A DNA stretch of 64,000 nucleotides from Mytilinidion resinicola (Eukaryota > Ascomycota > Dothideomycetes > Mytilinidiales > Mytilinidiaceae), in contig NW_022985444.1 in NCBI RefSeq assembly GCF_010093595.1, positions 440,676-504,675 of the forward strand. The letters are read 5' to 3'. Under the pieces are notes generated by a model, which was not told the origin of the DNA, ran no database searches, and saw only the letters and a program-made list of their open reading frames with translations. Shown here piece after piece: positions 21,546 to 31,085 of this stretch. Made by a program: the position numbers and the translations under genes. How positions within the stretch are numbered: the first letter of the stretch is position 1; the number at the start of each line of letters is the position of its first letter.

Positions 21546-23358
21546 CTAGAAGGCAGCACCACCAACATCGTTCTCGCCATTCAATGACTTCAAATGCTGC
21601 TCGGCCAGCTCCGCCCTGAGCGTGTTGTTGTCGCACTCGCGCTCGCCTGTTTCCCACTCTCTCAAAGTCTGTCGCTTCTTCGCCTGCTTAATCTCAATTA
21701 GTTCACGCAACTTCCGCGCCTCTTCCTCCAGCTTCGAGAGCTTGCTCTTATCGAACAGCTCCGGCGCCAACTTACCCCCATCCACAATCTTCGGCAAGTC
21801 GGCGAGATGGTTCTGGAACCGCTGAGTACGTGGGTAGGTCGTAGATGTGCTGTTGCTGGACCCGCGAAACGGTGGAGCGAAAGGCTGAGGACCACCTACG
21901 ACGCCGCCACCGCGAGGACCAGCTGGTGGGCCAGATGGCGGACCGCTGTTGGGATAGTAAGGAGCACCTCCAGGGCCACCACGGCCTCCAGCCCAGTGGC
22001 CTGAGCCACGTCTAGCTGGTGGTGGTCCGCCTCCGTATTCTCGAGGAGCATAATCTCCGGCATAGCCTCCTCTGCCGCCACCTCCGCGCGGACGCATTGG
22101 AGGAGCCAACACAGGGTTATGTGCTCGGGGACCAGTAGACATCGAGTTTGAAGAAGGCCCCATGGGAGGCGTCATAGCTGGTGGTCCGTAGTTTCTTGAC
22201 GCTGGCCTATTCGGAGCTGGACCAGTTGGCGGAGCGCGAGAGAAGCCGTCACCATTGCGGAAGGCCGGGCCGGTGGGAGGCACACCATTTGAGAACTCTC
22301 TCTCACGCGGTCCAGTGGGGGGAGACCGTCGTTCACGCACTGGCTCAGATTCGACAGAACGATATGGGGAGCGAGGCGCCGGAGATATTGGCTCCGGCCG
22401 ACCACGGGGCTCGTCAGGGACCAACGCTACTCTGCTCTGGTGCACTGGAGGAGACGAACGGCGCGAAGTCGCTGCAGATCCGCGACCGGAGGCGTCATTT
22501 GTCGGATATGCTTGTCGAACAGGTGATGGCGAGCGTCTCCTCCAAGTATCCGCAGCATAAGGGTCGGCTCGAGGTTCGCGACGAGGGGAGGGCGAGCGAC
22601 GACGGTAGTCTCGGTTGTCGCGTGGAGGGGGGGAGTATGCTCGACGAGGAGGTCTGAAAGGTAGATCAGTATCGGGAGGATTGGTCGGTAGCCATGTACG
22701 CCCTTCGGCGGGTTTCACAGCGTCGAAATCGACGTACGTTGCAGCGCGAGAGCGCGGCTCGTCGTATCTACCACGCGCAGGTGGTGACTCTATCCTCTCT
22801 CTCTTGGCGGGTGGTGGCGAGCGCATGCCACGGCTCCGAGCGGGCGAGATGTCTCGTGGACGCTTTAGGGGTAGAGGCGATCGCTCCCTGACAGGACGAG
22901 GGGAGCGCCTGTAAGACTCATATTCGCGACGAGGAGGAGATCTGGCCCGGGTATCGTTTCTGTAGTCATCGCGTCTCGGCGAGTATGCACGTCGCATCGG
23001 GGATCTCGGCCTCGCTCTCCAACTCTCGCCCCGCGGCGGGCTTCTTGATCTACGGCGGAATCCAGGAGAGCGGCTTCGGGGTCTAGCAGGTCTATTTCCA
23101 GGAACATAGGTGTCTGCGACGGGCAAAGGACGCCGAGGAGGTGATCGCGCTCGATAACTGTCGCGTGGCGGAGGCGAGCGACCAGGGCGGTAGGTGTATC
23201 TATCGTCTCTGAATACGAGTCAGTCTACCAGCACATGACTTGAGGCGCTGCCAAAGGGTAAAGCGCACAGCAAAGCTTCGTTGCTGGTCTGTCGTGTGGT
23301 GACGTTTGGAACGAGTTTGGAAGGGGGAAGCAAACCTTGGATCTCTGTCTCTATCCAT
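21546..23358 (-). CDS. Arg/Ser/Pro-rich nuclear protein (SRRM1-like, RNA processing)
   Basis: A short first exon (23358-23336) encoding MDRDRDPR joins across a 127-bp intron to 23208-21546, giving 561 aa. Residues 1-300 are packed with RS, RSP and SPPR repeats (RRRSRSPPR, RRSPSPRR). The middle is Gly/Pro-rich low complexity (GGGGRGGY, PPTGPA). The last 90 residues switch to a charged alpha-helical segment (SKLEEEARKLRELIEIKQAK), likely a coiled coil. Fungal proteins of this layout are usually annotated as serine/arginine repetitive matrix protein 1-like. I infer a role in mRNA splicing or export on composition alone. There is no RRM or PWI domain. The strongly repetitive codons create many spurious overlapping ORFs. 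Start choice rests on the MDRDR exon and exact intron phase. Confidence 0.75.
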
Positions 23359-24406
23359 GGTGACTGAGCCCTGCGACGGGAAAGCGCGGTGCCCTTATTG
23401 ATGTCGAGAGTACCCGAGATGGGGGCGACGGCTGAGGGCGGGTGAAGTTATAGATGTTGGAGGTGGTGTTGTCCACTTCGCGAAAGGAAGTTCTAAGGTT
23501 TCAACGGCGCGCAGGTCAAGGCTCAAGCGTTGACGAAAACGCGCTAAGCCAGATTCGGCACATATTAGTGGGACCAGTTCCTAAGGTGAGATCTGTCTAC
23601 GACACGTAGCGTAGATGAGCCAGGTGTAGATGGCGTTGAATGGCATGCCCTGGTGAGATCAGCAGTCAGTGAAGAGGAGGGGCTTGCAGATGTTCAGTTC
23701 AGACTGGAGATCCACTGATCGTTGCAATATGTGGTACTTACACACGCAAGCTACTCGAGACCTGCAGACCTTCCAAAACAAAGAGTACGCTAGAATGCCT
23801 TGTTAGTAGTAGTCATGCATCCTCATTACATAGGCAGCGTGCCCCAGAAGCACTATCCGATGTCCTATATCTGCTCCGGACTTTTGCAAATGCATCGATC
23901 CACTCCAAAGGGCGGCATGCGAGTGTCAGCAAACCAATGTCCTGGTACTGAAGTGGTTGCACGATTGGGTTCATGGCGCTGAGCTGTCTGAGTGTGATGC
24001 CCGTAGTCACGGCCCCCGACGGGGAACTCTTCCTAGCATCTTTACACTCATCTCTTATAACATCATCTCCTGACGTGGTACTGTTCCATCGGTTCAAGTT
24101 CTAGGGCACTCCAGAGATACTCTTTAAGCACTTCATTTTCCATTTCAATTATCATCTTCCAAAGCTCTCTTCGATAGAGCTTGTTGCACCGTCGACGCTC
24201 CGAGGATTGGGATCGCAGTGGCCTATTCCCAAGATCGCATATGGGAAAAAGCCTGGTATCCCTATGCAGACATCCTCCCTAGTGCGCATACCGCTGGTGT
24301 GTATACCGCAAGTGTGAATCTCCAAACCCAATATTCTTACAATCACCAAGCCTATCCCTTCGGTTCCTATGCATAGTCCTACGGGAGTCTTTTGCACTCC
24401 GGAGCC
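23359..24406. other. Intergenic between Cus1 3' end and RS-rich gene promoter
   Basis: The left part is the promoter side of the RS-rich gene. An ATG-less reading frame on the plus strand, open from about 24127 to a TAG at 24376, has a Tyr/Gln-rich tail, but I could not attach it to an upstream exon. Nothing else is supported. Confidence 0.45.
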
Positions 24407-26194
24407 CTAGCGCCTGCTCCTCCTCTCCGCATCCTTCTTCTGCCTCTTGTGGCTCTCTTCAGCAATCATAGCACTCAAGTCGTCTTGATCGATACCTCCG
24501 AACTTCTTCGCTGCCTCTGCCTTGCGTTCAGCCTCGTAACGCTTCTTGAGTGCATCCTTGTCCAGCCTGTCATCTCTTGCCAACGCATCAGGGTCGACCG
24601 AGATATCGACATCATCCGCTTTGCGCTTCCTGCCCTTTGGCTCTTCTCCTAGCATAGGGATATTACGAGTTCCCTGCGCACTCTTGAGGTCATATGCACG
24701 GTCACCACCAAAGAAACCCTGGGCTCGGATGCTGTGCTCAGGGAGGACTTGATAGGCGCTACGAGGTGCCGTCGAGTCTTCCGTTTCGGTACCTCTACGC
24801 TGCTTGCGTAGTGTGAACTCACCAGCAATGCTCTCAGCAGCGAATTCGGATGGGGCAGTAGAAGCAATGCCACTTGGAGTAGCGAGTCCGTTTAGAGTCT
24901 GCAGACCATCGCCCGCGCCGCCTTCGTCCTCTGCATCTTCATCGTCCGAGTCTGCTTCTTCTTCTTCCTCCTCCTGTTCATCGTCTGAGTCGCCCACTCC
25001 CGGAGCAAGCAGTTCACCCCAGATTGTCTTCTCCACAGGCTCACCAGAACGCAGTTTCTGTTGTTGCGGTTCGACAAGGCCAAGGATATCGCCTCCGTAC
25101 TTCGGCATATTGGTGAATTGGTCAACCGGCGGTTTACCGTATCCGCCAGGTTGAAATCCCCATTGTTGACCAGGCGGTGGAGCTGCGTTCAGACCAGGAA
25201 TCTTTAGAGTGGGATATGACGGCGGCGGCCCATGTTGCTGTTGGGCGATCAGCCATGGCGGTGGGTAACCCGGCTGCATGCCAAGCGCGTCTTTCAGCTC
25301 TTCACTCAGCTCACCAGGTCGCATGTTCTTCAAGTTTGTCTCGTACTCCTTGCCTTCGTAGTAGACCTCGCCGTACCGCGTCATTTCTGGCTTCGTCTGG
25401 CGTAGGAAGAAGGCGTCTTGGAGTTTTTGGTAGTCAATGTCCAACTTGCCCATCTTTGGCTGGACCCGTTCTCGTGCCTTTTGCTTCAACGAAGCATCCT
25501 GCTGCTTTTCGAGAATTGCATCTCGCATCTCAGCAATGCCCGTCTCCAGAATGAACTTGGGAAGAGCAAAAGGAGGCTTCTCTATGCCCCGCTTTGAGGA
25601 CAGATACTCGCGCTTGAGTGACCAATGGCTAGGGACAGGTACAACGTTCCGTTGGGACTTGATGGCGACGAGGAGTCGAGGATCTGGAGCGGAAGTATCG
25701 GTCCACTCGACCAGCTCGGGCTTGTCGACGATGGCTTTCAGTTCAGCAATCGACAGTTTGTTCAGCGCCTTCCTCGCCTTTTTTGACAGCTTGACCTCTG
25801 TCTGCTGCTCCTGCTCCTCATCCTGTATCTCGTCGTCATCGTCACCATAGTAGATCTGTGGCTTCTCCGCCTCCTTTGACTTCTCCTCGATAGCAACGTT
25901 GTCGAACTTCTCTAGAGTGTCCTTGAATTGTTGGTAAACTGGGTCCTCAGGGTCGAAATCGATGAGGGCAAGGTAAGCGTTCTCGGTATCGGTCGCGTCG
26001 TTGGAGCCTTCCGGTACTGGGGCCTCATCAACAACCTCTGGTGCTGGAGTCGGTGTCGCCTGTGTTTGCGTAAACCCCCATCTACTCGATAGACAGAGAG
26101 ATGCACTTACTGCAACTTCGGCCTTCTTCTCCTTCTTCAAGGCCCGACGTCTCGCATTCTTGGACGCGGCCTTCTTCACCACACTGGTCGACAT
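24407..26194 (-). CDS. CUS1: Splicing factor 3b subunit 2 (Cus1/SAP145)
   Basis: Two exons (26194-26111, 26059-24407) give 578 aa. The 51-bp intron lies after KKEKKAEVA. The central region contains the conserved SF3b2 core (DUF382): SWKRNVVP-type sequence seen as SQRNVVPVPSHWSLKREYL, GIEKPPFALPKFI and KLDIDYQKLQDAFF. The PSP motif follows (MRPGELSEELKDALGM). The GYPPPWLIAQQQHGPPPSYP segment and FTNMPKYGGDILGL are also typical. A long acidic run (EEEEEEADSDDED) precedes the C-terminus, which is basic. Role: U2 snRNP SF3b component that helps anchor U2 at the branch site during spliceosome assembly, in the nucleus. Length and domain order agree with fungal Cus1. The neighbouring RS-rich gene is on the same strand but has its own promoter. 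Confidence 0.95.
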   Translation of the reverse strand: MSTSVVKKAASKNARRRALKKEKKAEVAVSASLCLSSRWGFTQTQATPTPAPEVVDEAPVPEGSNDATDTENAYLALIDFDPEDPVYQQFKDTLEKFDNVAIEEKSKEAEKPQIYYGDDDDEIQDEEQEQQTEVKLSKKARKALNKLSIAELKAIVDKPELVEWTDTSAPDPRLLVAIKSQRNVVPVPSHWSLKREYLSSKRGIEKPPFALPKFILETGIAEMRDAILEKQQDASLKQKARERVQPKMGKLDIDYQKLQDAFFLRQTKPEMTRYGEVYYEGKEYETNLKNMRPGELSEELKDALGMQPGYPPPWLIAQQQHGPPPSYPTLKIPGLNAAPPPGQQWGFQPGGYGKPPVDQFTNMPKYGGDILGLVEPQQQKLRSGEPVEKTIWGELLAPGVGDSDDEQEEEEEEADSDDEDAEDEGGAGDGLQTLNGLATPSGIASTAPSEFAAESIAGEFTLRKQRRGTETEDSTAPRSAYQVLPEHSIRAQGFFGGDRAYDLKSAQGTRNIPMLGEEPKGRKRKADDVDISVDPDALARDDRLDKDALKKRYEAERKAEAAKKFGGIDQDDLSAMIAEESHKRQKKDAERRSRR

Positions 26195-26935
26195 TGTCGC
26201 AAGCTAATCGTAATGGCGCGATTCAGCCTGAATACCAGTGTAGACTGGTCGCTCCAGACTTGCGCAAGGCCTTATTCGGAGTATGTTGTCGAGGATGTTG
26301 TTCGAAGGAGCAGGGGAGGTTGAAGATGTTGCGAACCGCGGAAAGTGGCGACGCTCCGAGGTTTCCCCGGGTGGGCTTGGCAGGCACGCTAGGCGGAAAA
26401 GAAGCGGTGAATAAAGTGGCAGCTCAACACCGTCTGAGGTGGCTCGGACAGCTATCAGGCGCGCCAAAGCTGGCATTTTATGAGTGACAATAACATACCA
26501 GAGAATCTCAAACGCAGGTAAACAACTGTACACAAGCACAGAAATAGTGCGTACATCAAAAATAGGAATCTCTAACCCAGAACCACGAAACCGTGGACTG
26601 CCAGATTCGGTTTAAAGGAGCCTGACCATCATCAAACACGCTTACGCTTGTCTGCCACAGCTTAGAGTGCTTCAGCGACTTTGGAAATAGACCAAGGTGA
26701 AGAGCTTCCATCACCCGTAACTGCGTTGAAGCACCCTAAGCAGTGGTATACATGTGTACACGCCGACGGCGGTGTGGTGGCTTGTTCGAACTATGAGTGC
26801 TACTTCTTTTATGCCCTGTGTCCTAAGAGTTTGTCCAAAATATGGAGCAAGATCTTAAGTTCAAAGCAGCATGTTATATCAAGTGTCCTTCAATAGCTTC
26901 ACGTAATGGAAGACAGTCTACACCATGAAACATGC
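26195..26935. other. Intergenic with fold-back repeat copy 2
   Basis: The left part should be the CUS1 promoter. The centre is occupied by the second copy of the fold-back element (26641-26830). No protein-coding ORF is supported. Confidence 0.5.
26641..26830. repeat. Fold-back (MITE-like) repeat, copy 2
   Basis: Reads in inverted orientation relative to copy 1 at 273-501 and keeps the same order of blocks. One arm holds CTTGTCTGCCACAGCTTAGAG, the loop holds CCAAGGTGAAGAGC (copy 1 complement: CCAAGGCGAAGAGC), and the other arm holds TTGAAGCACCCTAAGCAGTG. Copy 2 differs from copy 1 by several C-to-T/G-to-A changes, including CA to TA (GGCAGACAGG versus GGTATACATG). The element is shorter and more decayed. 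It lies between CUS1 and the aldo-keto reductase gene and encodes nothing. Confidence 0.6.
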
Positions 26936-28159
26936 TCAAGACCGATCGCTCTCCTCAAACTTGTCGTTCCAAAAGCCCCTAAAGTGCTTCTCCTCCCCCT
27001 TCTCCTTGATTTCCTTAATCTCCACTGGCGTCAGCTTGAATGTAGCCGCCCTCAAGTAGTCCGAAAGACGCTGTTCCTTCGAACTCGTCGTGATCGCCAC
27101 AATATCCTGATCAATCGCCCACCTCAAGAGCACCTCCCCTTCACTAACCGCGTACTTCTTCGCCAATGCCGCCAGGTACCCATCAATTGGGCCCGGCTTC
27201 GCTTTTGTTATTGGAGTAAGCGGCCCATACGCGGATGTCGCGATGCCATGCTGCTTGTGGAAGTTCAAGAGCTCTGTGTGCTGCAGGTAGGGGTGGAACT
27301 CGATCTGGTTGATAGCCGGGACGACCTTAGCTGTTTTAAGCGTAGCTTCAAGGTGCGGGACGAGGTAGTTGGAGACGCCGATAGATTTGGCGAGACCAGC
27401 AGCTTGAACCTTTTCCAAGGTTGCCCAGGCGGATTGGAGCTCGGCGTCGGATTTGGCGAAGAAGGGAGAGTGAATGAGATATCTGTGGCTTGAGTGTTAG
27501 AAGACATATACCAAGCTAAGCTGGTGGACGTTCATAGAAGGTATGTACGGAGAAGTGGATGCTTACAGATCCACGTAGTCCAGTTGCAGCTTTTTCAAGC
27601 TGTTCTTTATGGCACCTTCGATGTCCGCAATGTTGACAATCACCTTCGTTGTGATGTATAACTTCTCTCGTGGGACGCCGCTCTCTTTAATCGCGAGGCC
27701 GAGCTCCGGCTCTGTCTTGTAGACCTCTGCACCGTCGAGATGAGTATATCCGAGCTTGATCGCCGTCTTGATGCTCTCAACCAATGCGCGGTCGATCTTG
27801 GATTCTTCGCCAGTCTTGTACCACGCCGTGCCGGTGCCATAACTTAGCTATTCCAATAGAGTTCGGTTAGCCTTCCGCGAGACCTAAATGTCTTTGGAAC
27901 AGCACGAGAAGAGCCTGTGGCAATGCTCGAAGCGCGGTTTCTTGGGGCAAGAAGAGGAGAAAGGGATTAAACGAACCACTGGAATTGAAGTCCCATCGTT
28001 CAGCTTCAGTGCCGGGATCGGGGTGTGGATGTTTGCCATTCTTGCAGATAAGCTGAAGCTCTTCGGCTTGAGCTTGGTAGGTACTGGTGGCCCGAAGATT
28101 TGAGAAATGCCCAATTGCTTTGGAGAGAAAAAGAGGATAGGTCGAGCAGCTTTGAGCAT
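26936..28159 (-). CDS. Aldo-keto reductase, possibly mitochondrial
   Basis: Three exons (28159-27977, 27847-27567, 27482-26936) give 336 aa. If translation starts at the internal ATG at 28039, the product is 296 aa. The AKR catalytic tetrad is visible: Asp and Tyr in HLDGAEVYKTE, Lys in YITTKV, and His in LIHSPFF. SIGVSNYLVPHLE, NQIEFHPYL and AYGPLTP are typical (beta/alpha)8 barrel blocks. The C-terminus keeps the cofactor loop region (VAITTSSKEQRLSDYL). Residues 1-40 of the long form lack acidic residues and are rich in Lys, Ser and Phe, ending SLSAR just before the second Met. That pattern suggests a mitochondrial presequence, which is inference. Role: NADPH-dependent reduction of aldehydes, ketones or keto-sugars; substrate unknown. 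The 129-bp first intron is longer than neighbours' introns. Confidence 0.9.
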
Positions 28160-28695
28160 ACAGTTCGGGAAGGCAAAGTAAGAGGCTATGTCTTGAGTCT
28201 TACCAATCCGATTGACGCCATCAAAATACCGTAGCACGAAGGTGGGGTGAAGCTGTCGTGGTGGGGTCGCTAATGACGTTATCCGAGGATATCTCCAGCG
28301 AACAGATACAGTTCCTTACAGAGCGCCCAACTTACCTCTTCGGCCACGGTTGCGGTTGATATGGATCTAGAAGAAAAGACGAGAACCCGAGACACCGAGA
28401 TGCGCCTGAAGGCAGCATCTTTGCCAATGCTGATCGATACACATGGGCACATTCACAGGGTCAGTAACGATATCAGACAGAGACAAGATCACAAGAAGAA
28501 CAGACAACTTGGAAAGCTCCTCTGGAATACATCTCTCGAGTGTATTTGAAACATATGCAAACTTTTCCTAGCCCTTCTCTCAACTCGTCCAGCTTTGCCT
28601 AAGCTTCTATCTCATACCACTGCTTTCGTCCAGAGGTCTTTCACACCGTAGTCTTTGTCTCAGGACTCCCATGCGCGATGCGGCATTCGTCCGAC
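28160..28695. other. Intergenic upstream of the aldo-keto reductase
   Basis: Contains the promoter of the reductase and the 3' flank of the membrane-protein ORF that ends at 28696. No other feature recognised. Confidence 0.5.
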
Positions 28696-29553
28696 CTACC
28701 AACGTTTCTCAGTTTCACTTTCCCGGCCGTCGCGACGACTAATTTTGAAACCAAGTTTGGAAACCTCAGTGCAGGCCTTCTGTTCTTCTTCCATCTGGTT
28801 CAACTTGTCCTGCAGATCTTGAAGCTTCTCGTCATTGGCCCCATTGAGCAGAGTCTTGTAATCGCCGGTCATGAGAAGGGAGAATTCTTCGTTCTTAAGC
28901 AGGGTGTGGTAAATGTCGCCCATGACCAGGGGGTTGTAATCGTCGCTCTCGAGTAGGGTGTCGTAATCGTCACTCATGAGCAAGGTGTAGTAATTCTTGT
29001 TTATCTTCTCCAGCTTCTCATCGAGCTCCTTGCACCTCTTCCCATATCTATTCTCTTGCTCCTTCTCATACTCCTTGTCATACCTCTTCTCACACCCCGT
29101 AGTTCCACACTCGGGATCCGTGAGCTTGATAACCCCACGGTACCGGTCCTTGTAGCCGGCAATCGTGATCATAGCAACAGAAGCAAGCACTAATAGCGCC
29201 CAGACGAACACGATGCAGCTATTAAGGATACTCTTGACAATATTTTCCCCCGAGATTGCGTATAAGCCCGTAGTGATGATGTGGCCCATGAATGTGATCC
29301 AGCGAAGGCGTGGTCGGCAGGCGAAAGCTACTTCCACGGTAGACACACTCAGGGTGAGAGCATCTAAGATCAAGAAGGCGAGGGCGAAGAAAAGCTCCAA
29401 GAGGAGTAACGGGGGGAAGAGGATGAGGAAGAGGATTATGGAGATGGCCAGGGTGATTTTGAGGAATGCGAGAAAGGCGATCCCGACAACGGGGAGCTGA
29501 TCTCGAGGGCTCAAAAAGGCGAGTGACTGGTCGAGGAACCCCTTGGGTGCCAA
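28696..29553 (-). CDS. Multi-pass membrane protein with 9-residue DYxTLL repeats
   Basis: An open frame of about 285 codons. The first half is very hydrophobic, with four probable transmembrane segments (SIILFLILFPPLLLLELFF, LILDALTLSVSTVEVAF, MGHIITTGLYAI, CIVFVWALLVLASVAMITI). The second half is hydrophilic and highly charged (EKRYDKEYEKEQENRYGKR). It contains six repeats of about nine residues built on DYxTLL(x)SD (YYTLLMSD, DYDTLLESD, DYNPLVMGD, IYHTLLKNE, EFSLLMTG, DYKTLLNG), then a coiled-coil-like end. I do not recognise the family. The frame begins with TTG at 29553, and a TAA lies 11 codons further up, so the true start must be on an unseen upstream exon or a non-ATG codon. Two further membrane ORFs on the same strand follow upstream (30038, 31086) and share a LKIT..LYA layout with it. 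Confidence 0.5.
   Translation of the reverse strand: MAPKGFLDQSLAFLSPRDQLPVVGIAFLAFLKITLAISIILFLILFPPLLLLELFFALAFLILDALTLSVSTVEVAFACRPRLRWITFMGHIITTGLYAISGENIVKSILNSCIVFVWALLVLASVAMITIAGYKDRYRGVIKLTDPECGTTGCEKRYDKEYEKEQENRYGKRCKELDEKLEKINKNYYTLLMSDDYDTLLESDDYNPLVMGDIYHTLLKNEEFSLLMTGDYKTLLNGANDEKLQDLQDKLNQMEEEQKACTEVSKLGFKISRRDGRESETEKRW
28846..28996. repeat. Coding minisatellite, about 27-bp unit, six copies
   Basis: Units of 27 bp (one of 24) of the form GAGxAGGGTGTxGTAATCGTC..CAT repeat across this interval and encode the DYxTLL peptide repeats of the membrane ORF at 28696-29553. All units keep the reading frame. Confidence 0.7.
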
Positions 29554-30037
29554 AAGGAATTTGGGTGGTAAACGGTAGTGGCGCCATTATGCGAAGTGAT
29601 GAGGAAGTCAGGATGTGGTGGCAGCTCGGAACGTAGAGGTTTGTGTGAAAAGTAGTGGAAAGGTTTTGCACTTGGGCTTTTGTACTGATCGAGGTCTTGT
29701 GGGCATGTCATGGGGGGTTACGACCATGGTTCACACCTTTCGGTGCCGATTGACCGCTACGGCAAAAGCGGAGATTCTCATCGTAGCTCATAATTGAGTG
29801 AAGTACGTATCCGTGGTTCACACCCTTCGATACCAGTTGACCACTACAGCAAAAGCGGAGATTCTCATCGCACCTTTCCATTGAATAAAACACACGTATA
29901 ACTCCTCGTCTTATTCTTCCTCTATCTAGCCTTGTATGAAGCCCTCCATCCTTGCTGGTCTATCCATTTCCGCCTTCTATCCTGACAGCATCCTTTCTCT
30001 TTCCTCTACTAATCCGTGCCGTACGCGCTTCTCAACC
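29554..30037. other. Intergenic with 87-bp tandem duplication
   Basis: Between two membrane-protein ORFs. Apart from the direct repeat at 29724-29896 no feature is supported. Overlapping ORFs here are out-of-frame and lack motifs. Confidence 0.45.
29724..29896. repeat. Two direct repeats, about 87-bp period
   Basis: CCATGGTTCACACC at 29724 and CCGTGGTTCACACC at 29811 begin two similar units. Both contain GCAAAAGCGGAGATTCTCAT. Between units the differences are mostly G-to-A, several at CpG sites (CGCTACGGC versus CACTACAGC). The array is non-coding as far as I can tell. Confidence 0.7.
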
Positions 30038-30550
30038 TCACACACTCTTCCGCCTCCCATACCTGTCTCGCCTTCCATACCTCCCCCACCTCTCTTCCCC
30101 ACAATCCCACTCCTCCGCACTCCCACCGCACCGCTTAAACCCCACCGGCTTACCACTAACCGCAACAACCAGGTTCACAACTAACCAACACAGAATCCCA
30201 AAAGTCCAGAAGCCCACAAGAATCATCCCAGCGATAGCTCCAACACTAAGAGCACTCTTCAAGACGGCCATACGCAGCGAAGCCACTTCTTTCCGCTCAA
30301 TGTTCTGCATCGCGTACAAGAATGTACCGACCACGTTGCAGACGCAGAGAAAAATGGAGCCGAATCCCGTGGCGATGAGCGCTGCTTCAGCGGCATCGGA
30401 GCAATATACGAAGATTTGGCGGAACGTCATTAGGAGGAAGACGAAGAGAATTTCGATGAGGATTGCGAGGGCAAGGGCCCATAGGGCGATGTAGGTGGTG
30501 ATTTTGAGGGCGATATTGAAGGCCGGGATGAGGAGATCGGGCGATGCCAT
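30038..30550 (-). CDS. Small four-helix membrane protein, unknown function
   Basis: A single-exon ORF of 170 aa starts at a clear ATG. It has about four hydrophobic segments (IALKITTYIALWALALAILI, ILFVFLLMTF, LIATGFGSIFLCVCNVVG, AIAGMILVGFWTFGILCWLV) separated by short loops. The C-terminal tail is Gly/Arg/Tyr-rich (CGEERWGRYGRRDRYGRR). I see no known motif. Local resemblance to the ORF at 28696-29553 (LKIT, then an ILF block, then GTFLYAMQNIE against TTGLYAISGEN, then ILVG/ITIAG) suggests the two are distant paralogs. This is a by-eye comparison. Function and location are unknown beyond membrane insertion. Confidence 0.55.
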   Translation of the reverse strand: MASPDLLIPAFNIALKITTYIALWALALAILIEILFVFLLMTFRQIFVYCSDAAEAALIATGFGSIFLCVCNVVGTFLYAMQNIERKEVASLRMAVLKSALSVGAIAGMILVGFWTFGILCWLVVNLVVAVSGKPVGFKRCGGSAEEWDCGEERWGRYGRRDRYGRRKSV

Positions 30551-31085
30551 GCCAGACGACGGTCGACCGTAGTGTTAGTTTGAAGGATGGCGGTGGTGAT
30601 GGTGATGTGATGGTGAGTGCTGAAGAGGATCTAGTCGAGGACACGTTAGGTCACTGGTCTTCAGGGAAAGGGTCTATTCTCTTCTTCGGTATTGGCTGGC
30701 CAGTATTGTTCTCGTCTCATCTAATTCACACAGAATCACCATCACGCCTCAGGATACTTGGTCATAAATTTGTGCATAGTCATTCGACACTGCTTAAGGG
30801 GCTCTGAAGTAACTTAAGAGATCCGAACCAGGTTGAATTGCGAGGCCACCCCCGACACCAGTAAGGAATTTTACACAGACTGGAGCTATATCCACCAGTC
30901 CCGACCCAAGTCTATGCTTCGAATCACCACAAGTAGCAGCGAGAGAGTACATACAGGCTCTTTGACAAGGCACTGTACGTCGTACATACAAGCCCCCTCT
31001 CCGCTAACCCCTTACCCAACCCTCCCCACTTCGCACCCTTCCCAAAAGCTTCCCAGCTTCCTCGATCCTCCGCGGCCTACTTTCC
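30551..31085. other. Intergenic between membrane-protein ORFs
   Basis: No supported gene. The right half is C-rich on the plus strand. Promoter of the ORF at 30038-30550 should be near the left end. Confidence 0.45.

Noticed and set aside
21546..26194. RNA-splicing gene cluster (RS-rich protein, Cus1; SNRNP27 further on)
   Set aside because: All are general housekeeping genes with separate promoters. Proximity is probably chance, so no system is claimed.
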